A DNA stretch of 64,000 nt from Iris pallida (lineage: Eukaryota; Streptophyta; Magnoliopsida; Asparagales; Iridaceae), in contig JANAVB010005597.1 of NCBI GenBank assembly GCA_029216955.1, positions 42,579,311 through 42,643,310 of the forward strand. The letters run 5' to 3'. A model generated the notes under the pieces. It did no database searches. It was given only the letters and a program-made list of their open reading frames with translations, and was not told the origin of the DNA. Positions 1-11,740 of the stretch are shown one piece after another. Positions within the stretch are counted from its first letter, which is position 1, and every line of letters starts with the position of its first letter. The position numbers were made by a program, and so were the translations under genes.

Positions 1-524
1 CAGATCAGACCAGTACTTCTTCAACAGGGCAGCGTACTCAGAGATGGTACGTTCGTCTTGGGCCACCCTATCGAGTTCATCTTGCAGTTGAAAGACTCGC
101 ATAGGGTTGCCGGAGCCGGAGTACATATCTTTTAGAGTTTGCCATATATCAGCAGCAGCCTCCATGGCCTCGACATTGCCCGAAACATGGTCGGTTAAGA
201 GGCAGTCAACCACCCAGCCACGACGTTGTTGACAATCTCTCAAACAGCAAACTCCTTGGTGGAGTGATCGGCTGGCGCCTTGGCTTGGCCAGTGACATAG
301 CCAACCAACCCACGTCCCTTCAGTGTCCGCATCGCCTGCCACGACCACTTCAAGTAGTTGGATGTTCCTTCCAACTTCGTCTCCAATTTCCCCATTTTGT
401 AAGGGGACGGATCCACATCAGTATGGATCACACGTGGGGTTACCTCGGTTAATCTTTTTGATAAGATATCATCAACTAAGGCCTTCATCTCTTCGGCCGT
501 CAGTTTGCCATTGATCGAATTCAT
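1..524 (-). pseudogene. Ty1/copia gag fragment (leaves window at left)
   Basis: Reading leftwards from an ATG at 524, the protein starts MNSINGKLTAEEMKAL and carries the copia gag motif NYLKWSWQAMRTLKG, typical of the UBN2/DUF4219 capsid head. A TGA at 240-242 interrupts it where a Trp codon would fit. After a frame change near 200, the C-terminal gag helix region continues (QTLKDMYSGSGNPM, then a conserved SEYAALLKKYWSDL-like end) to base 1. The piece lies downstream of a 5' LTR and primer site at 1400-1533 in the same orientation, so it is the capsid gene of that element. The nonsense codon and the frameshift make it a dead copy. Seen: motifs, stop, frame change. Inferred: the element continues left of the window. 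Confidence 0.75.
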
Positions 525-1331
525 GGCCTCGGCAACTGTGAACCCTATTCGTCGTCTTCCTCGTCGAACTTCGTCGTCTTCGTCTTCTTCGACGTCAGAG
601 ACTTTACGAATGCGCTACTAACTTGGCCAGCACCGGCGCGCGCATGTAAAGTGAACACGTCAGGACACCAGAGAAGACATGATCAGTCTCTGTATAGATC
701 CCGATGTGAATGAGGAATAACAAAATAAACATTTGTTAGTTCCAAACGGCGCAATCTAGGAACAGAGTCGGTGCAAATAAAGAATTTGACATCTCGACCG
801 TCTTCGAAATACGCCTTTTTTTTTGGCGGCTAGGGTTAGGGTTAGGGTTTGGATGGGGCTGCTAGGGCTAGGGTTAGGGTTCCATGTCAAGAGAGGCTAG
901 GGTTAGGGTATCCATGTCGGGAGAGGGAGGGGAGGTGGGGTGGGGTGCTGCTGAGAGGGAGGGGGGGGCGGGGTGCTGCTGGGAGGCGGGGTTCTGGAGT
1001 CGGGGGGTCGGGGGGGGGGGGGGGGGGGGCGGGGGTCGGGGGGGGGGGGGGGGGTGCTGCTGAGAGGGAGGGGGGGACGTGCTGCTGCTAGGAGGCGGGG
1101 TTCTGGAGTCGGGGGGTCGGGGGGGCGGGGTCTGCTGCGTCGGGGGGGGGGGGGGTGGGGGTGGCTGCGTCGGGGGGGCTGTGTCCGGGGGGGGGGGGAG
1201 GGCTGTCGGGGGGGGGGGGGGGGGGGGGAGGGCTGTCGGGGGGGGGGGGGGGCTGCTGCGTCGGGGGGTTCGGGGGGGGGGGGGGGGGGGGGTCGGGGAG
1301 CTGCTGCGTAGGGGAGGGGGTGGCTGCTAAA

Positions 1332-1363
<32 letters not shown>

Positions 1364-1399
1364 GTGGAGAGGGGGGAGAGAGAGAGAGAGAGAGTTATG
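525..1399 (-). other. Untranslated leader of the left copia element
   Basis: About 875 bases lie between the primer-binding site and the gag ATG. No coding potential is visible. In plus orientation the leader holds telomere-like CTAGGGTTAGGG blocks (about 832-910), a very G-rich tract (about 940-1330), a T-run (1338-1363) and a GA microsatellite (1375-1395). Open reading frames of 80-110 residues here are Gly/Arg-rich by-products of the G-tract. Confidence 0.6.
940..1330. repeat. G-rich low-complexity tract (GGGGGTCGGGGG-type)
   Basis: Runs of 5 to more than 20 G on the plus strand are broken by TC, CTGCTGC and TCTGGAGTC spacers, with longer imperfect units (for example GGCGGGGTTCTGGAGTCGGG at about 986 and 1096). 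The element transcript would be C-rich here. Many four-run clusters could form quadruplexes on the plus strand. The length of the G runs may be unreliable in the assembly. Confidence 0.8.
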
Positions 1400-1411
1400 G
1401 CTCTGATACCA
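1400..1411 (-). other. Primer-binding site, initiator-Met tRNA
   Basis: Read on the minus strand this is TGGTATCAGAGC, the usual plant initiator-methionine tRNA complement. It directly abuts the CA end of the LTR at 1412. Confidence 0.85.
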
Positions 1412-1533
1412 TGTAGAAAATAATGGTTGGATGATTTTATTGATTGACTACTTCACTATATATAGGGAGTCTAGCTCCTCTACATACTACATATTCCGAT
1501 GTGGGACTAAAAGTCCCTTATTGACTCTCAACA
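1412..1533 (-). repeat. 5' LTR of the left copia element (122 bp)
   Basis: The minus strand begins TGTTGAGAGTCAATAAGG and ends TTTTCTACA, so it is a TG...CA LTR. It contains CCCACATCGGA, common near the start of plant copia LTRs, and a TATA box (CTATATATAG, about 1457-1466). The primer site follows with no gap. An LTR this short is at the low end for the group. The insertion lies about 100 bases downstream of exon 3 of the PMT28-type gene. Confidence 0.75.
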
Positions 1534-1633
1534 CATTGTAACTCGATCATGAGACTTTGTTCTTCCTAATTAATTTCCTCAACCCTGGCATCAAGCAGCA
1601 TTGGAAAGATCCTAGAAGAAGAAAAAAATATAC

Positions 1634-3567
1634 CTTCTTCTCTATCAATATCCCCATGCGCAGTTGAAATAATGAAGTATCCTCCAGGGCGCAGTATCCT
1701 ATTCATTTCCAGAAGGAGCTTCCCACCTGAATTGGATGAAATTAGGGTCAAAAGAATGACTCGTGCATAATATTAACTATGTTATAAAAGGTGACATGAA
1801 AAGTGGTACAAACCGCTAGCATGCCATGCTATGTTGCAGTCACTGCAATGAATAGCATCAAATACACCACTGGGAAATGGAAGCCTTCTTGTGCCTAGAT
1901 TGCCCACCGCTGCAGGAAATCCCCGCTCAAGAGCAAGCTGAGCCAAGTCAGTCTGATCATTCATTAGTCCGAATGATAAAGTTATGGCATCCTTCTCAAG
2001 AAGAGTGGCCCCAAAGCTAGCATCTGTGCATCCAATGTCCAATACTACACGAATATTCTTTCCCCATTCAATATCAGGCACCATCTAAATGAACAAGTTA
2101 AAAGAGAAAAAACACACATCAGAAGAAGTCTTAGAAGTCGACATGAAAGGCATCTAAAGTTCAAATAATATTTAAGAACTAATATAACACACGAGTAGCA
2201 AAGATTCAACATAGCATCAAGGAGAAAATAAAATGCATAATGCAGAAATGTTAGTAAAAGCTACCGATATTGAAAGTTCTAAAATGCTTCTGCTCTGTTG
2301 GCTACAAGAAATCAAACTCTAATTTTCTAGAAGCAACATCATAAGATAAGTCTACATGATTATAGTTTGGACTATGCCTCGCGGACACAAATATGACACT
2401 GACACGAAACGGACAGAGGAAAGGGGAGAGAGCGTCAATTTGGTGTGTCGTAGTGTACAATGGAGTGTCCATGTTTCGTCTGATATGTGCCCAACATCAC
2501 GCGACTGGACATGGCACTGGTTCGAGTATTAGTGCTTCCTCGTGTTTAGATTAACCCAAATAGTCTTGAAGCAACTTTGATTACAATATTTCAACTCTTT
2601 CTAACAATCCGATTTGAACCATGATGAAGCAGGATTCTCTCTACAATTTGAAAACAACCACGTTAAATAAAATAATTTTACCTCTTCAATATAATCAAGA
2701 TAGTGTTGAGCCCCTCCCTTGAACTCGGACTCCCCGGCGGGAACATCAAGTAATCCCCCGACAAATTCAACCAGCTCCGGGTCTTGACGTACGCCGACAG
2801 CCTCGGGTGAGCCACATTCCTGTACACCACCCTGGACCGGCTCTCGGGCCACGGCACCGGCGCCGCGTACCCGTCCGGAAGCGGCACGAGGCATGTCAGC
2901 GGGCCCCGCCGAGGGCAGGTCCTCTCGCGGTGCCTGTGGCTCGTGCCGGCGGCCTCGGTGTCGACGCAGGGGATGTAGTTGTGCTTGTTCCTCCCGGGGC
3001 ACAGCTTCCATTCGTACTCCGCTTTCGGGTCGAAGAGCGGGGCCGTGCTCTTGATCCGTTTCTTCTTTCTCTTCTTCTTGCTGTTGCTGTTGCTGTCGTC
3101 TTCGTCCTCCGCTGGATTCACGTCGACTCCGTCTTCCAGGTCGGGATCGGTCTCGTCCGGATCCGCCTCCTCCTTCTTCTCTTCTGCTGCTTCCTCCGCT
3201 TCGACTTGTTTTCCTTCCTCATCGTCCTTCTTCTCTTCTGCTTCTTCGGCTTGGTTACTTCTTTGGCTGGAGATCGAGCGGTGGTGGTGGCATTGCTGCT
3301 GGCGATGTCATTCTGATCGACCGGCGGCGGAGGCGGAGGCGGCGGCGGGTGATTCCTGATGGGGGAGTAGGAGACGGGTTCGGATTCGATGTCGTCGAAG
3401 CTGTTCCTCCTGGAGGTGATGGAGGAGGAGGAAGGGGAGGAGAGGGAGGACCAGAGGACGACGAAGGAGAGGGCGAGGATGACGGCGAGGGAGACCTTGG
3501 CGCCGAAGCCCAGCGGCGCGCGCTTGGCGCCTCGGGAGATGCGGACGCCGGGGAATCGCAGAGGCAT
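1634..3567 (-). pseudogene. PMT28-type putative methyltransferase, 5' half, with two frameshifts
   Basis: A DUF248/QUASIMODO2-family Golgi methyltransferase, a group linked to pectin methylation. Exon 1 is 2682-3567, exon 2 1814-2084 and exon 3 1634-1726, all with GT/AG ends. Residues about 26-45 form the single type II membrane anchor, followed by a Pro run and a Lys/Glu-rich stem. Then come the family's Cys motif (YEWKLCPGRNKHNYIPC), CLVPLP, WPES and NVAHP, and in exon 2 the SAM-binding VVLDIGCTDASFG and LPFPSGVFDAIHC. Exon 3 has GGKLLLEMNRILRPGGYF. The order and wording match Arabidopsis PMT28 (At1g19430) as I recall it. Two single-base losses shift the frame, near 3255 (stem becomes basic, then TGA) and near 2745 (in a G run). 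Later exons are not in the window; a copia element starts at 1533. It is either a pseudogene or a live gene with assembly errors and an intron insertion. Confidence 0.8.
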
Positions 3568-4946
3568 TCTTTGATTTTGGGGAGAGGGAAGGAGTTGGGT
3601 TCGGGAGGAGGGAGGAGATGAGCAAGGGGACCTACTTTTTGGTAGGAGAAGAATATCAATGATTTATTATGTAGTAATATTAAAAAAAGGAAAGGGAGAT
3701 GGGGGTGACAAAGGAAGCTCAACGGCTCTAATCAGTGTTAGTGCCTGCTTAAGTGTCGAACACGGGAATATAGCTGGCTGGCTGCTGCTGCTGCTGCTGT
3801 AGTAAATTAGGAAATAGGAATGTCAAACTCAATAGTCCCTATACAGTATTAGCTAACTAAAATAATTACGAAAAAGTGTAGTAGGTATATATAAATATAT
3901 AATTGTATAGAACTGATTTTTTTTAAAATATTTGTATATTATATAACACGTTGAATTAGTATTTTTGAAAGAAAAAATAGTAAAACGTTAACTCAGTTGT
4001 TGTCTGCCAACTGATTTGATGTTTTATAAAAAAAAAATTACGACGTAAGTCAGTTGACGTTGTATTTGTATTCTTTAAAAAAAAAAATTTACAAACCTGA
4101 TTTGAATAGCGAGTTGGCGTTGAAACAACTGCTATGGCAACGCTATGGCAACTATTACATGAATTGCATCCAGTTGCTACATCTGCAGCTCCTTCGTGTT
4201 GAAATAGTCCAAGTTCAGCTGACTCAACCAAGAGGTCTCGGTCAACTCATCTAATGCTTCTTGTGACATGAAAAGAGCACATGAAAATTACCATTTCTTT
4301 TTAAATACAACCACAACGCCAAATATTGTGTTGGCGTCTGTCATTTGAGATAGGAAGCAAATCGGTTCTAAATAACTATAATAATTATAACTAGTTTAAT
4401 TTTCGTCTGAAATAAAATATGTGAAAATTTCTTCAACATCTTCACCAGAACACTCAAATGTTAGTTTTTATTTCACCAAACAATGATATTTTTATTTTGT
4501 AAATTATTACAAATCACCGGTAGAGAAAAGTGGGTTAGAATTAGGAGAGAGCCATTTTGTTAGTAGTTGGTCAAAAATTAGCATTGTACGTGTAAAAAAA
4601 ATGTCTCTGGGGATGGCATGGGGATGGAGACAAAGGAAGAAACGGACCACCAAGAATACAGCTAGCCGCTGTTATCGGAATATGAATGTCTAATATCAGA
4701 CAACCTTTTTTAACTATTTAATTTATGGTTCTTGTTTATATAGATAAATCATTTATTCGTCAGATTCTTTTTCTAAGTTCAATTGTTTTGTAGGGAAAAA
4801 AAAAAGGGTTCTAGCTTTATGTAAAACTATAAACAAATAGTCTAGGGCTTTATCTAGGTGAGCAATATGAAAGTTAGATTAGACTTGCATGGATACACAA
4901 GATATATTTTATACATGGTAATACAAATTTTGTACCTATTTTGACG
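3568..4946. other. AT-rich intergenic DNA upstream of the PMT28-type gene
   Basis: No coding region is recognised. The stretch would hold the promoter of the minus-strand gene. It contains a short CTG repeat (about 3779-3799) and A/T homopolymers near 4028, 4077 and 4795. I see no clear transposon ends. Confidence 0.5.
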
Positions 4947-5119
4947 TGTTCTAGTATTATTTTATAATTATATAGTTATCAATTAATTATTATTATATAT
5001 TTTATTTTAGTTTTACATCATCGAGGTTAAAGAAGTATGTCATGACTTGCTCTGGAAATGTATCAAGTCTTTCATGTTCTAGGAATATCAAGAAATTAAA
5101 AAATAAATTTGAAATTTCA
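4947..5119 (+). repeat. 5' LTR of the old copia element
   Basis: It starts TGTTCTAG and ends GAAATTTCA. It aligns by eye with 57690-57856 through ATTAATTATTA, GTCATGACTTGCTC (GTCATAACTTGCTC in the 3' copy), AAATGTA-CAAG and TAGGAATATCAAGAAA. The two copies are clearly diverged. A decayed primer site (TTGTCAGAGC, about 5122-5131) follows. Confidence 0.65.
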
Positions 5120-5161
5120 AGTTGTCAGAGCTATAAAAATTTGAAAAGAACGCTAACTCAA

Positions 5162-5216
<55 letters not shown>
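5162..5216. repeat. (AAT)n microsatellite
   Basis: About 18 uninterrupted AAT/ATA triplets lie inside the leader of the old copia element, just past its primer site. Confidence 0.95.
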
Positions 5217-5480
5217 GTTCTTTTCCCACCCACATCCCTTTCTTAGCCTCGCTGAACACTCTGGTAGTAATCTCATTGTAAGTGGGTGTCTTAGCTTGTA
5301 GAAGGCTTCATCTTTAGCTCTGTGGCAGCTGGAGATGGCTTTAACTCCGTTGAAGAAGTTAGCTCAGATATGTGTTATTTTAAGCCTAGCCTTGTAATGT
5401 GTTGATTCCGAAAGTTTAGCTTCACCAGAGACTTTGTTAACTTCACCGGAAATTGTAGTAGCTTCGCCGGCAGTTGTGAT
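5217..5480 (+). other. Leader of the old copia element
   Basis: Non-coding sequence between the LTR and gag, cut at 5480 by the minus-strand copia and continued at 11741. It has repeated pyrimidine-rich TTCACCGG/TTCGCCGG phrases. Confidence 0.5.
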
Positions 5481-5947
5481 TGTTAGAATTTTATTGTGCC
5501 ATGTCGATTCATGAGATGAAGAACAAAAATTAAATTGCGGAAGCGTACCTGAATCCATTGTCTTTGCTTGACGGATCTTGAAGCACACGTCTCTTTATGG
5601 GGTTTGATCTTCCAACCCGCTACGGCCCTTAATAACAAAGATGAAATCCTTGTTCCTCTCTTTGTTGATGGGGATACAAAAGAGAATAGAGAAACCCTCT
5701 CTTTGGTGGCCGTATGAGTTGGGGACCATAACCCTAATGAATACACATATTTATATATGTGTTGATATTTCTAATTTGGCCCCTCATCAAATTAGAATTA
5801 TCTCCAGTATCTACACATTAATTCCATGACAATTATACCCTTAAGTCAATTTCAAATAGACCACTTAAATTTGGCTTAATTATTTAGATAGCCCAAACAC
5901 AATTAATTTTACATGTGTGGCCCCATAATTATTGAATAATTCCAACA
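5481..5947 (-). repeat. 3' LTR of the minus-strand copia
   Basis: 467 bp, nearly identical by eye to 11236-11740, but lacking a 38-bp tandem duplication present there. Confidence 0.85.
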
Positions 5948-6379
5948 ATCTCCCACTGGGCCACATATGTAACCTTATAATTGTGTTAACCTTAGTGAGC
6001 TCATAAATTGCTATCTTAATCCTTAGGGTATATCCGGACAATCTCGTCCATTAACCATATCAACCTAGGATCAAAGCGGCCTTCGTCACATATAGCGTAA
6101 CTAAACCATCAATTGTCACATATACCAATATAGCTAAACGACATAGATCAATCATGGATGTGTAGCATGGAAATTACACGCAATGTGATCAATACATGTC
6201 TATTTTCAACTGGTCATCCTTAACTTTAATGAGATCAATACTTTAACATAATGAAAACAGAATGAACTGAATTTCCATATATCTGATCAGATAGATATCC
6301 AAAATACTTTAATACATAAATGTGTTCAAAATCAAATAGCACCCAAATACATAAAATATAAATTCCCGCTATATTACCA

Positions 6380-8690
6380 TATTCTTAATTAACACCCATA
6401 TGAGCAGTATGCTCATGAAAGACCCTGGGTGATAATGCTTTTGTGAGCGGATCCGCTAACATGGAGTTTGTCCTAATGTGCTATATGGACACTATAACCA
6501 TTCTGAATTCTTTCCTTCACAACTAGAAACTTTATGTCAATATCCTTTGACTTATACAAGTTTCTGTTGTTTTTTTAATACAGTGCTGCTGATTTATTGT
6601 CACACCAAAATTTTATGTGGTCTTTCAACACCGTACTGTAGGTAGAGCCTTATGACAATTTCGCAATCATATTCCCTGAATAGATACCCAACAGCATGTT
6701 TATAAACCTTGCTTTCATGGTAAAAAATTATGAGTGCATGTTTGACACTCATCCAAAATTTACCTCCATTAGTCAGCATAACATGATGTGGATCTCCTGC
6801 TGTGTTGGCATCCAACAAAATCGGAGTCGGAATACTTTATGATCTCCAGAATTATCCGATCTCCTACAAAGAACATATAATTTCTTATTCTCTATTAATT
6901 ACTTAAGTAGTTTGGCTGCTATCCAATGATCCATCCATATTTGCTTAAATATCTGCCTAACATCCTAATATGTACGCAATATCCTGACGCGTATATACTT
7001 GAGCATACATTAGACTCCCTACAACTGATCATGAAGGAAAAATCTATTGTATTTTCTTAATTTTAAGGCTAACCTTAGGGCACTTGATTGAAACCGAATT
7101 TGTCTCCTTTAACGAGAGTTGTCACCTGGTTTGCATTGAATACTTTAATCAATATACAAAACCAAAAAATTATTCCTACTCCCACTGAACTTGTGATACA
7201 ATAATCTTCAACAGTGTTTATCTCAAAACCAAATGAGATAATCACTTGTAAAACTTTAAGTACCTTCGACGAGAATCCTGCTTGAGTCCATGAATAGATT
7301 TTGTCAATATGCAAACCATATTATTTGGGTCTTTCGACACAAAGTTTTCTGCATGCACCATAAATTGTTTCGTCGATGTTACCATTGAGAAACACAATTT
7401 TGACATCCATTTAATGTAACTCAAGATCAAAATGTGCAACATGTGCTATGATTGTTTTAAAGGAGTTTTTCAAAGATACCGAAAAGAAAAAAACTCTTTA
7501 AAATCAATCCCAAACCATTGAGTAAAGTCACTCGCTACAAGACGTACTTTATACCTCTCCACATGATCCTTCGAATCCTTCTTGGTTCTAAATGTCCATT
7601 TGCAACCAATGAACTTCATACCTTTTGGTAATGGGACAAGTTCTTGAATTTTATTGTCTTGCATGAACTTATACTCCTTATTTATTGTATCAATCCACTT
7701 TGAGAACTGGAACTTTCTATGGCCTGACGGAAGTTGATTAGATCATCTTCCAGTATCCACAGTCTTCCTCACGTTCCTAGAGAAATATGACAAATATTAT
7801 CCGAAATTATATTTCTCCTTTCTTTGGTGGACCATCTTAATATTACCGATTCTTGAGGTTGTTGAGTTTGTTCCTTAGGAATAATTACCTTATCTTGAAT
7901 GGGGTGCCACTACGTTGTCGTTGTTAAGGTATCTCAACAACGACTTATAGAGGTAATTCGATATTGTCTTATTGAGGCTCCGAATTCACTTCTTGATCAT
8001 GACAGGTATAGAATCCTGCACATCGTCAAAAGTGATAGTATGAATCGTAATTGATTCCTTCTCAAAGACAATGATCCTGACTTTATTTCTCCCTCAAACT
8101 CAACATCTTAAAAAATTATTACACTTCTCGTCTCAAAATTTTCTTTTGTGTGGGATCGTATAATTATTAACCCCTTGATTTGTCAACATAGACAATAAAG
8201 TAGCTGCTTACAATTGAACTTTGGTCTGTATTTTCTTTACACATTAATATAGACATTAAAGTCTATAAAGTTAATAAAATTCAAATCTTATCAGACACAA
8301 GTCGTTCAACTCTATTTCTAGAGATGTGACATAATCGCTTATGTCATAATGAGGCTAAAAATATTTATTGTTAATTTTGTGTTTAGTACCACATGACTCC
8401 ACTTGCAAGGTTTCATTGTAAGATGCAATAGTTTCAACTGAATATAGGTTATCATAAACCTTAAGGGAACCGTTACCAATAATATTTAAATTTAAAGATA
8501 GACTAAACTTATTGTTTCCAAATGAACATTGATAATCAGATTTGTCCATTAAGGAGACTGAAACTGAATTTCGTCTAAAAGACGGTACAATAAAATTGTC
8601 TATCAAATCCAAATAATAATCGGTTCCTAAAAATAACCTAAAATGTCCTATTGCTTTCACTTCTACCGAATTGCCGTCACCCATATAGAT
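6380..8690 (-). pseudogene. Decayed copia pol (pre-integrase to RNase H)
   Basis: The order is right for a minus-strand copia pol. The fragment at 8355-8684 has the protease/pre-integrase signature (MGDGNSVEVKAIGHFRL, FIVPSFRRNSVSVS, SYNETLQVE). At 7470-7664 the RT start is recognisable (LVPLPKGMKFIGCKWTFRTK, RYKVRLVA). Scattered RT pieces follow at 7075-7442 and 6600-6818. The RNase H tail (ADPLTKAL- and FHEHTAHMG-like on the minus strand) ends near 6385. Many stops and frameshifts break it, and no full-length frame remains. Confidence 0.75.
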
Positions 8691-10163
8691 GTATCTTTCA
8701 CCATCAATTGACTTTCGATAACTCAGGCAACCTTGCCTAGAACATTAATGTGGATAGTCCCACCATAATCTAACTACCATGAGTTTCTTGGTACTAAATC
8801 TAAATTAACCACAGAATAGATCAAATTTAGAAATGTACTTTTTTTATACGCCATGTGTGGTACTTTGTACATTTCTTCCTTATGTGTCATGTCTTATCAC
8901 AAAAGAACAACCCTTAATTTTATATTATTATTTCTTTTGATCTGGACCCTTAGCAGCTACTGTATTCATTTTTTTGCCCTTAAAGTTTATCCCATTAAAC
9001 ATGAAAATTAAATTCTTATTGGCAGATATTGTAGCAACATTAACTGTAAAGAGAACAAAAATAAATAGATAAACATGCTCTAATTAATAACCAAAGAGTA
9101 AAATATAGTCAAACAAATTCAAATAATGGTGAACCCCATCTCAAGATACCTAGTACATCATTAATATCAAGTCTTTGGACAGTGATATTAACTGCAAGTG
9201 GTATTCTTGGTGTAATGATCAAACGTTGACAATAAGTCATGTCAAATAATAAGCCTATCTTTGGATCGGGTTATTATTCACATGTAAACCGTATAATTGT
9301 CACACATTTATCACCACAAGTATGTGTGCAATTCGGCCAAGCATTAACCTTCCTTTGGGCCGACTAATACCCGCATGAATATACACACATAAACATCCAA
9401 CATCCCTCATAGACTATCTACGCAAGAGAGGTCACTTTGGCGACATCTTGTTTCAATGAGCCTATTTAGAATATTAGACAACTATTGCTAGTCACAAAAG
9501 GTACCAAAAATTTGAATGTTGACTAAATTTTACAAAACTGAATCATGTCCAAAATCTTATGTACATGCATATTTGAACATTATAACTCAAATAAAAATAA
9601 TCATGATAACTATCATATTTGTAATAAAAAATTACCAATAGTTTGTATGACAGTTACTACCATTACAAAATTTTGCTATCCTTATTCCAATAATTTAGAT
9701 CATTGAAAAACTACTAATATTCCAAAAGTCCAAATAGTTTGAATTTTACATGTCACAAATATTTTCATCCAGAATAGAAGTTGTAATATGGACTCAACTG
9801 ATATTATTATGAACTTAGTGCCAAGAAAAGCTTTAAACCATACTGGTGCTTAATAAGGACTTTCTGCATTAATGATTTCTTTATATCCGAAACTTGCAAT
9901 TACCAAGATACTGAATGCTTAGTATCCGAAGCTAGAGAAAAATTAACAAAAGATTACTGGTAGCAATCAGCATAATCAAATGATTTGTTTGTAATTATTA
10001 GCAAGCAAACAAAAGAAATCCACCAATCCATAATATAAAATTTTACCGAATACAACATCAGAATCTGAACTTAGAAGAAAAATATAATAAAAATTATATT
10101 ATCAGATTCTATTGAAGATATATACATCAATGACATGTATAATTCTTTAGAGCCAAAACACGC
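8691..10163 (-). other. Gag-side interior of the minus-strand copia, no readable gene
   Basis: AT-rich sequence between the protease remnant and the microsatellite block. By position it should hold gag, but I find no sure gag motif. Confidence 0.4.
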
Positions 10164-10165
10164 AC

Positions 10166-10251
<86 letters not shown>

Positions 10252-10352
10252 AAAAAGAAAAAATATATATATATATATATTTTTTTCTTTTTATATCACA
10301 CACACACACACGTGTGTGTGTGTGTGTGTGTGTATATATTTTTTTTCTTTTT

Positions 10353-10404
<52 letters not shown>
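10164..10404. repeat. Compound (GT)n/(TA)n microsatellite with inverted symmetry
   Basis: The order is GT run, TA run, AAAGAAAAAGAAAAA, TA run, TTTTTTTCTTTTT, CA run, CGTG, TG run, TATATA, TTTTTTTCTTTTTCTTT, TA run. The A-rich and T-rich blocks are reverse complements placed around a CA/TG centre near 10311. Short open frames here are repeat artefacts. Confidence 0.9.
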
Positions 10405-10406
<2 letters not shown>

Positions 10407-10702
10407 TACTATATAATAGGAAAACTTAGATGGTGAAACTTTTGAATTCCGAAAATACCCTTACATACTTATACTAATTAAAAATATTTTATCTATTCTA
10501 CTATATAATAGGAAAACTTAGATGGTGAAACTTTTGAATTTCGAAAATACCCTTACATACTTATACTAATTAAAAATATTTTATTAATTTTAATAAGGAC
10601 AATTTAGTAATTAGGAAGACTGTCCTTTGGTCTTCCTAAAGAGTCTTCCTAAACTATTTAAGAAATGTTAAAATACGTGCAAGGCACGTGCACATATGCT
10701 AG
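10405..10702 (+). mobile_element. Small non-autonomous Helitron-like element with duplicated 5' end
   Basis: It begins TCTACTATATAATAGG, a frequent plant Helitron start. It ends with a GC hairpin (ACGTGCAAGGCACGTGCAC) followed after a few bases by CTAG and then T. The first 92 bp (10405-10496) are repeated almost exactly at 10497-10588. No coding capacity. The base before TC is T, not the expected A, which lowers confidence. Confidence 0.6.

Positions 10703-10705
<3 letters not shown>

Positions 10706-10790
<85 letters not shown>
10706..10790. repeat. (TA)n microsatellite
   Basis: TA run of about 80 bases, interrupted once by ATG, immediately after the Helitron-like 3' end. Confidence 0.9.
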
Positions 10791-10794
<4 letters not shown>

Positions 10795-11235
10795 TAACCT
10801 TTTCAATTAAAAATTGCACTTTACTAAAAGAACATTATCATATGCTGATATGATTAAGCAACCAAAAGAAGCAATTTTGACACATAAAATCCATGATACA
10901 TTAGAGAGAGAGAAATTTCCTATTGTCATGTCCACTTTGCGCTGGAGCAAAGTAGGAAAAAAAATAATGTGCAAAGTGGACGCACACTTCAAAATTTCCT
11001 GTTGCGCACGCACACTTCAAAAGTGACAAAAAACTGATAAATAGAACGATGTCCGTTTTAACTTCGTGTTCGTACAGAACAAATATATAAAATTAGTAGA
11101 TCATAAAAAATTTAATCGAGCGATTGGAACCCTAATTAAAACTGTTGGAACGAGCTAGGGTTCCTTAAAAAACAACAAAAATTAAATTCTAAAACTTCGA
11201 TTTCATAAATCAAACAGTGAGGCTCTGATACCACT

Positions 11236-11740
11236 TGTTAGAATTTTATTGTGTCATGTCGATTCATGAGATGAAGAACAAAAATTAAATTACGGAAGCG
11301 TACCTGAATCCATTGTCTTTGCTTGACGGATCTTGAAGCACACGTCTCTTTATGGGGTTTGATCTTCCAACCCGCTACGGCCCTTAATAACAAAGATGAA
11401 ATCCTTGTTCCTCTCTTTGTTAATGGGGATACGGAAGAGAATAGAGAAACCCTCTCTTTGGTGGCCGTATGAGTTGGGGACCATAACCCTCTCTTTGGTG
11501 GCCGTATGAGTTGGGGACCATAACCCTAATGAATACACATATTTATATATGTGTTGATATTTCTAATTTGGCCCATCATCAAATTAGAATTATCTCTGGT
11601 ATCTACATATTAATTCCATGACAATTATACCCTTAAGCCAATTTCCAAATAGACCACTTTAATTTGGCTTAATTATTTAGATAGCCCAAACACAATTAAT
11701 TTTACATGTGTGGCCCCATAATTATTGAATAATTCTAACA
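11236..11740 (-). repeat. 5' LTR of the minus-strand copia
   Basis: 505 bp, TG...CA. It differs from the 3' LTR mainly by a tandem duplication of a 38-bp block (CTCTCTTTGGTGGCCGTATG... about 11450-11525). Confidence 0.85.

Larger units (their letters stand above)
5481..11740 (-). mobile_element. Minus-strand Ty1/copia element with two LTRs
   Basis: LTRs at 5481-5947 and 11236-11740 share the inverted ends TGTTAGAAT/ATT(C)TAACA. A perfect initiator-Met primer site (minus strand TGGTATCAGAGC, 11222-11233) lies two bases inside the right LTR, so the right LTR is the 5' one. The polypurine tract AGTGGGAGAT abuts the left (3') LTR at 5948. The flanks GTGAT (5476-5480) and ATGAT (11741-11745) are a TSD with one change. 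The interior is decayed pol plus AT microsatellites and a Helitron-like insert. Confidence 0.85.

Noticed and set aside
832..910. Telomere repeat (TAGGGTT)
   Set aside because: Only a few imperfect units, six-base rather than the plant seven-base type, embedded in a copia leader.
849..1406. Several Gly/Arg-rich open frames of 80-112 residues
   Set aside because: They overlap in different frames across a G-homopolymer tract and arise from base composition.
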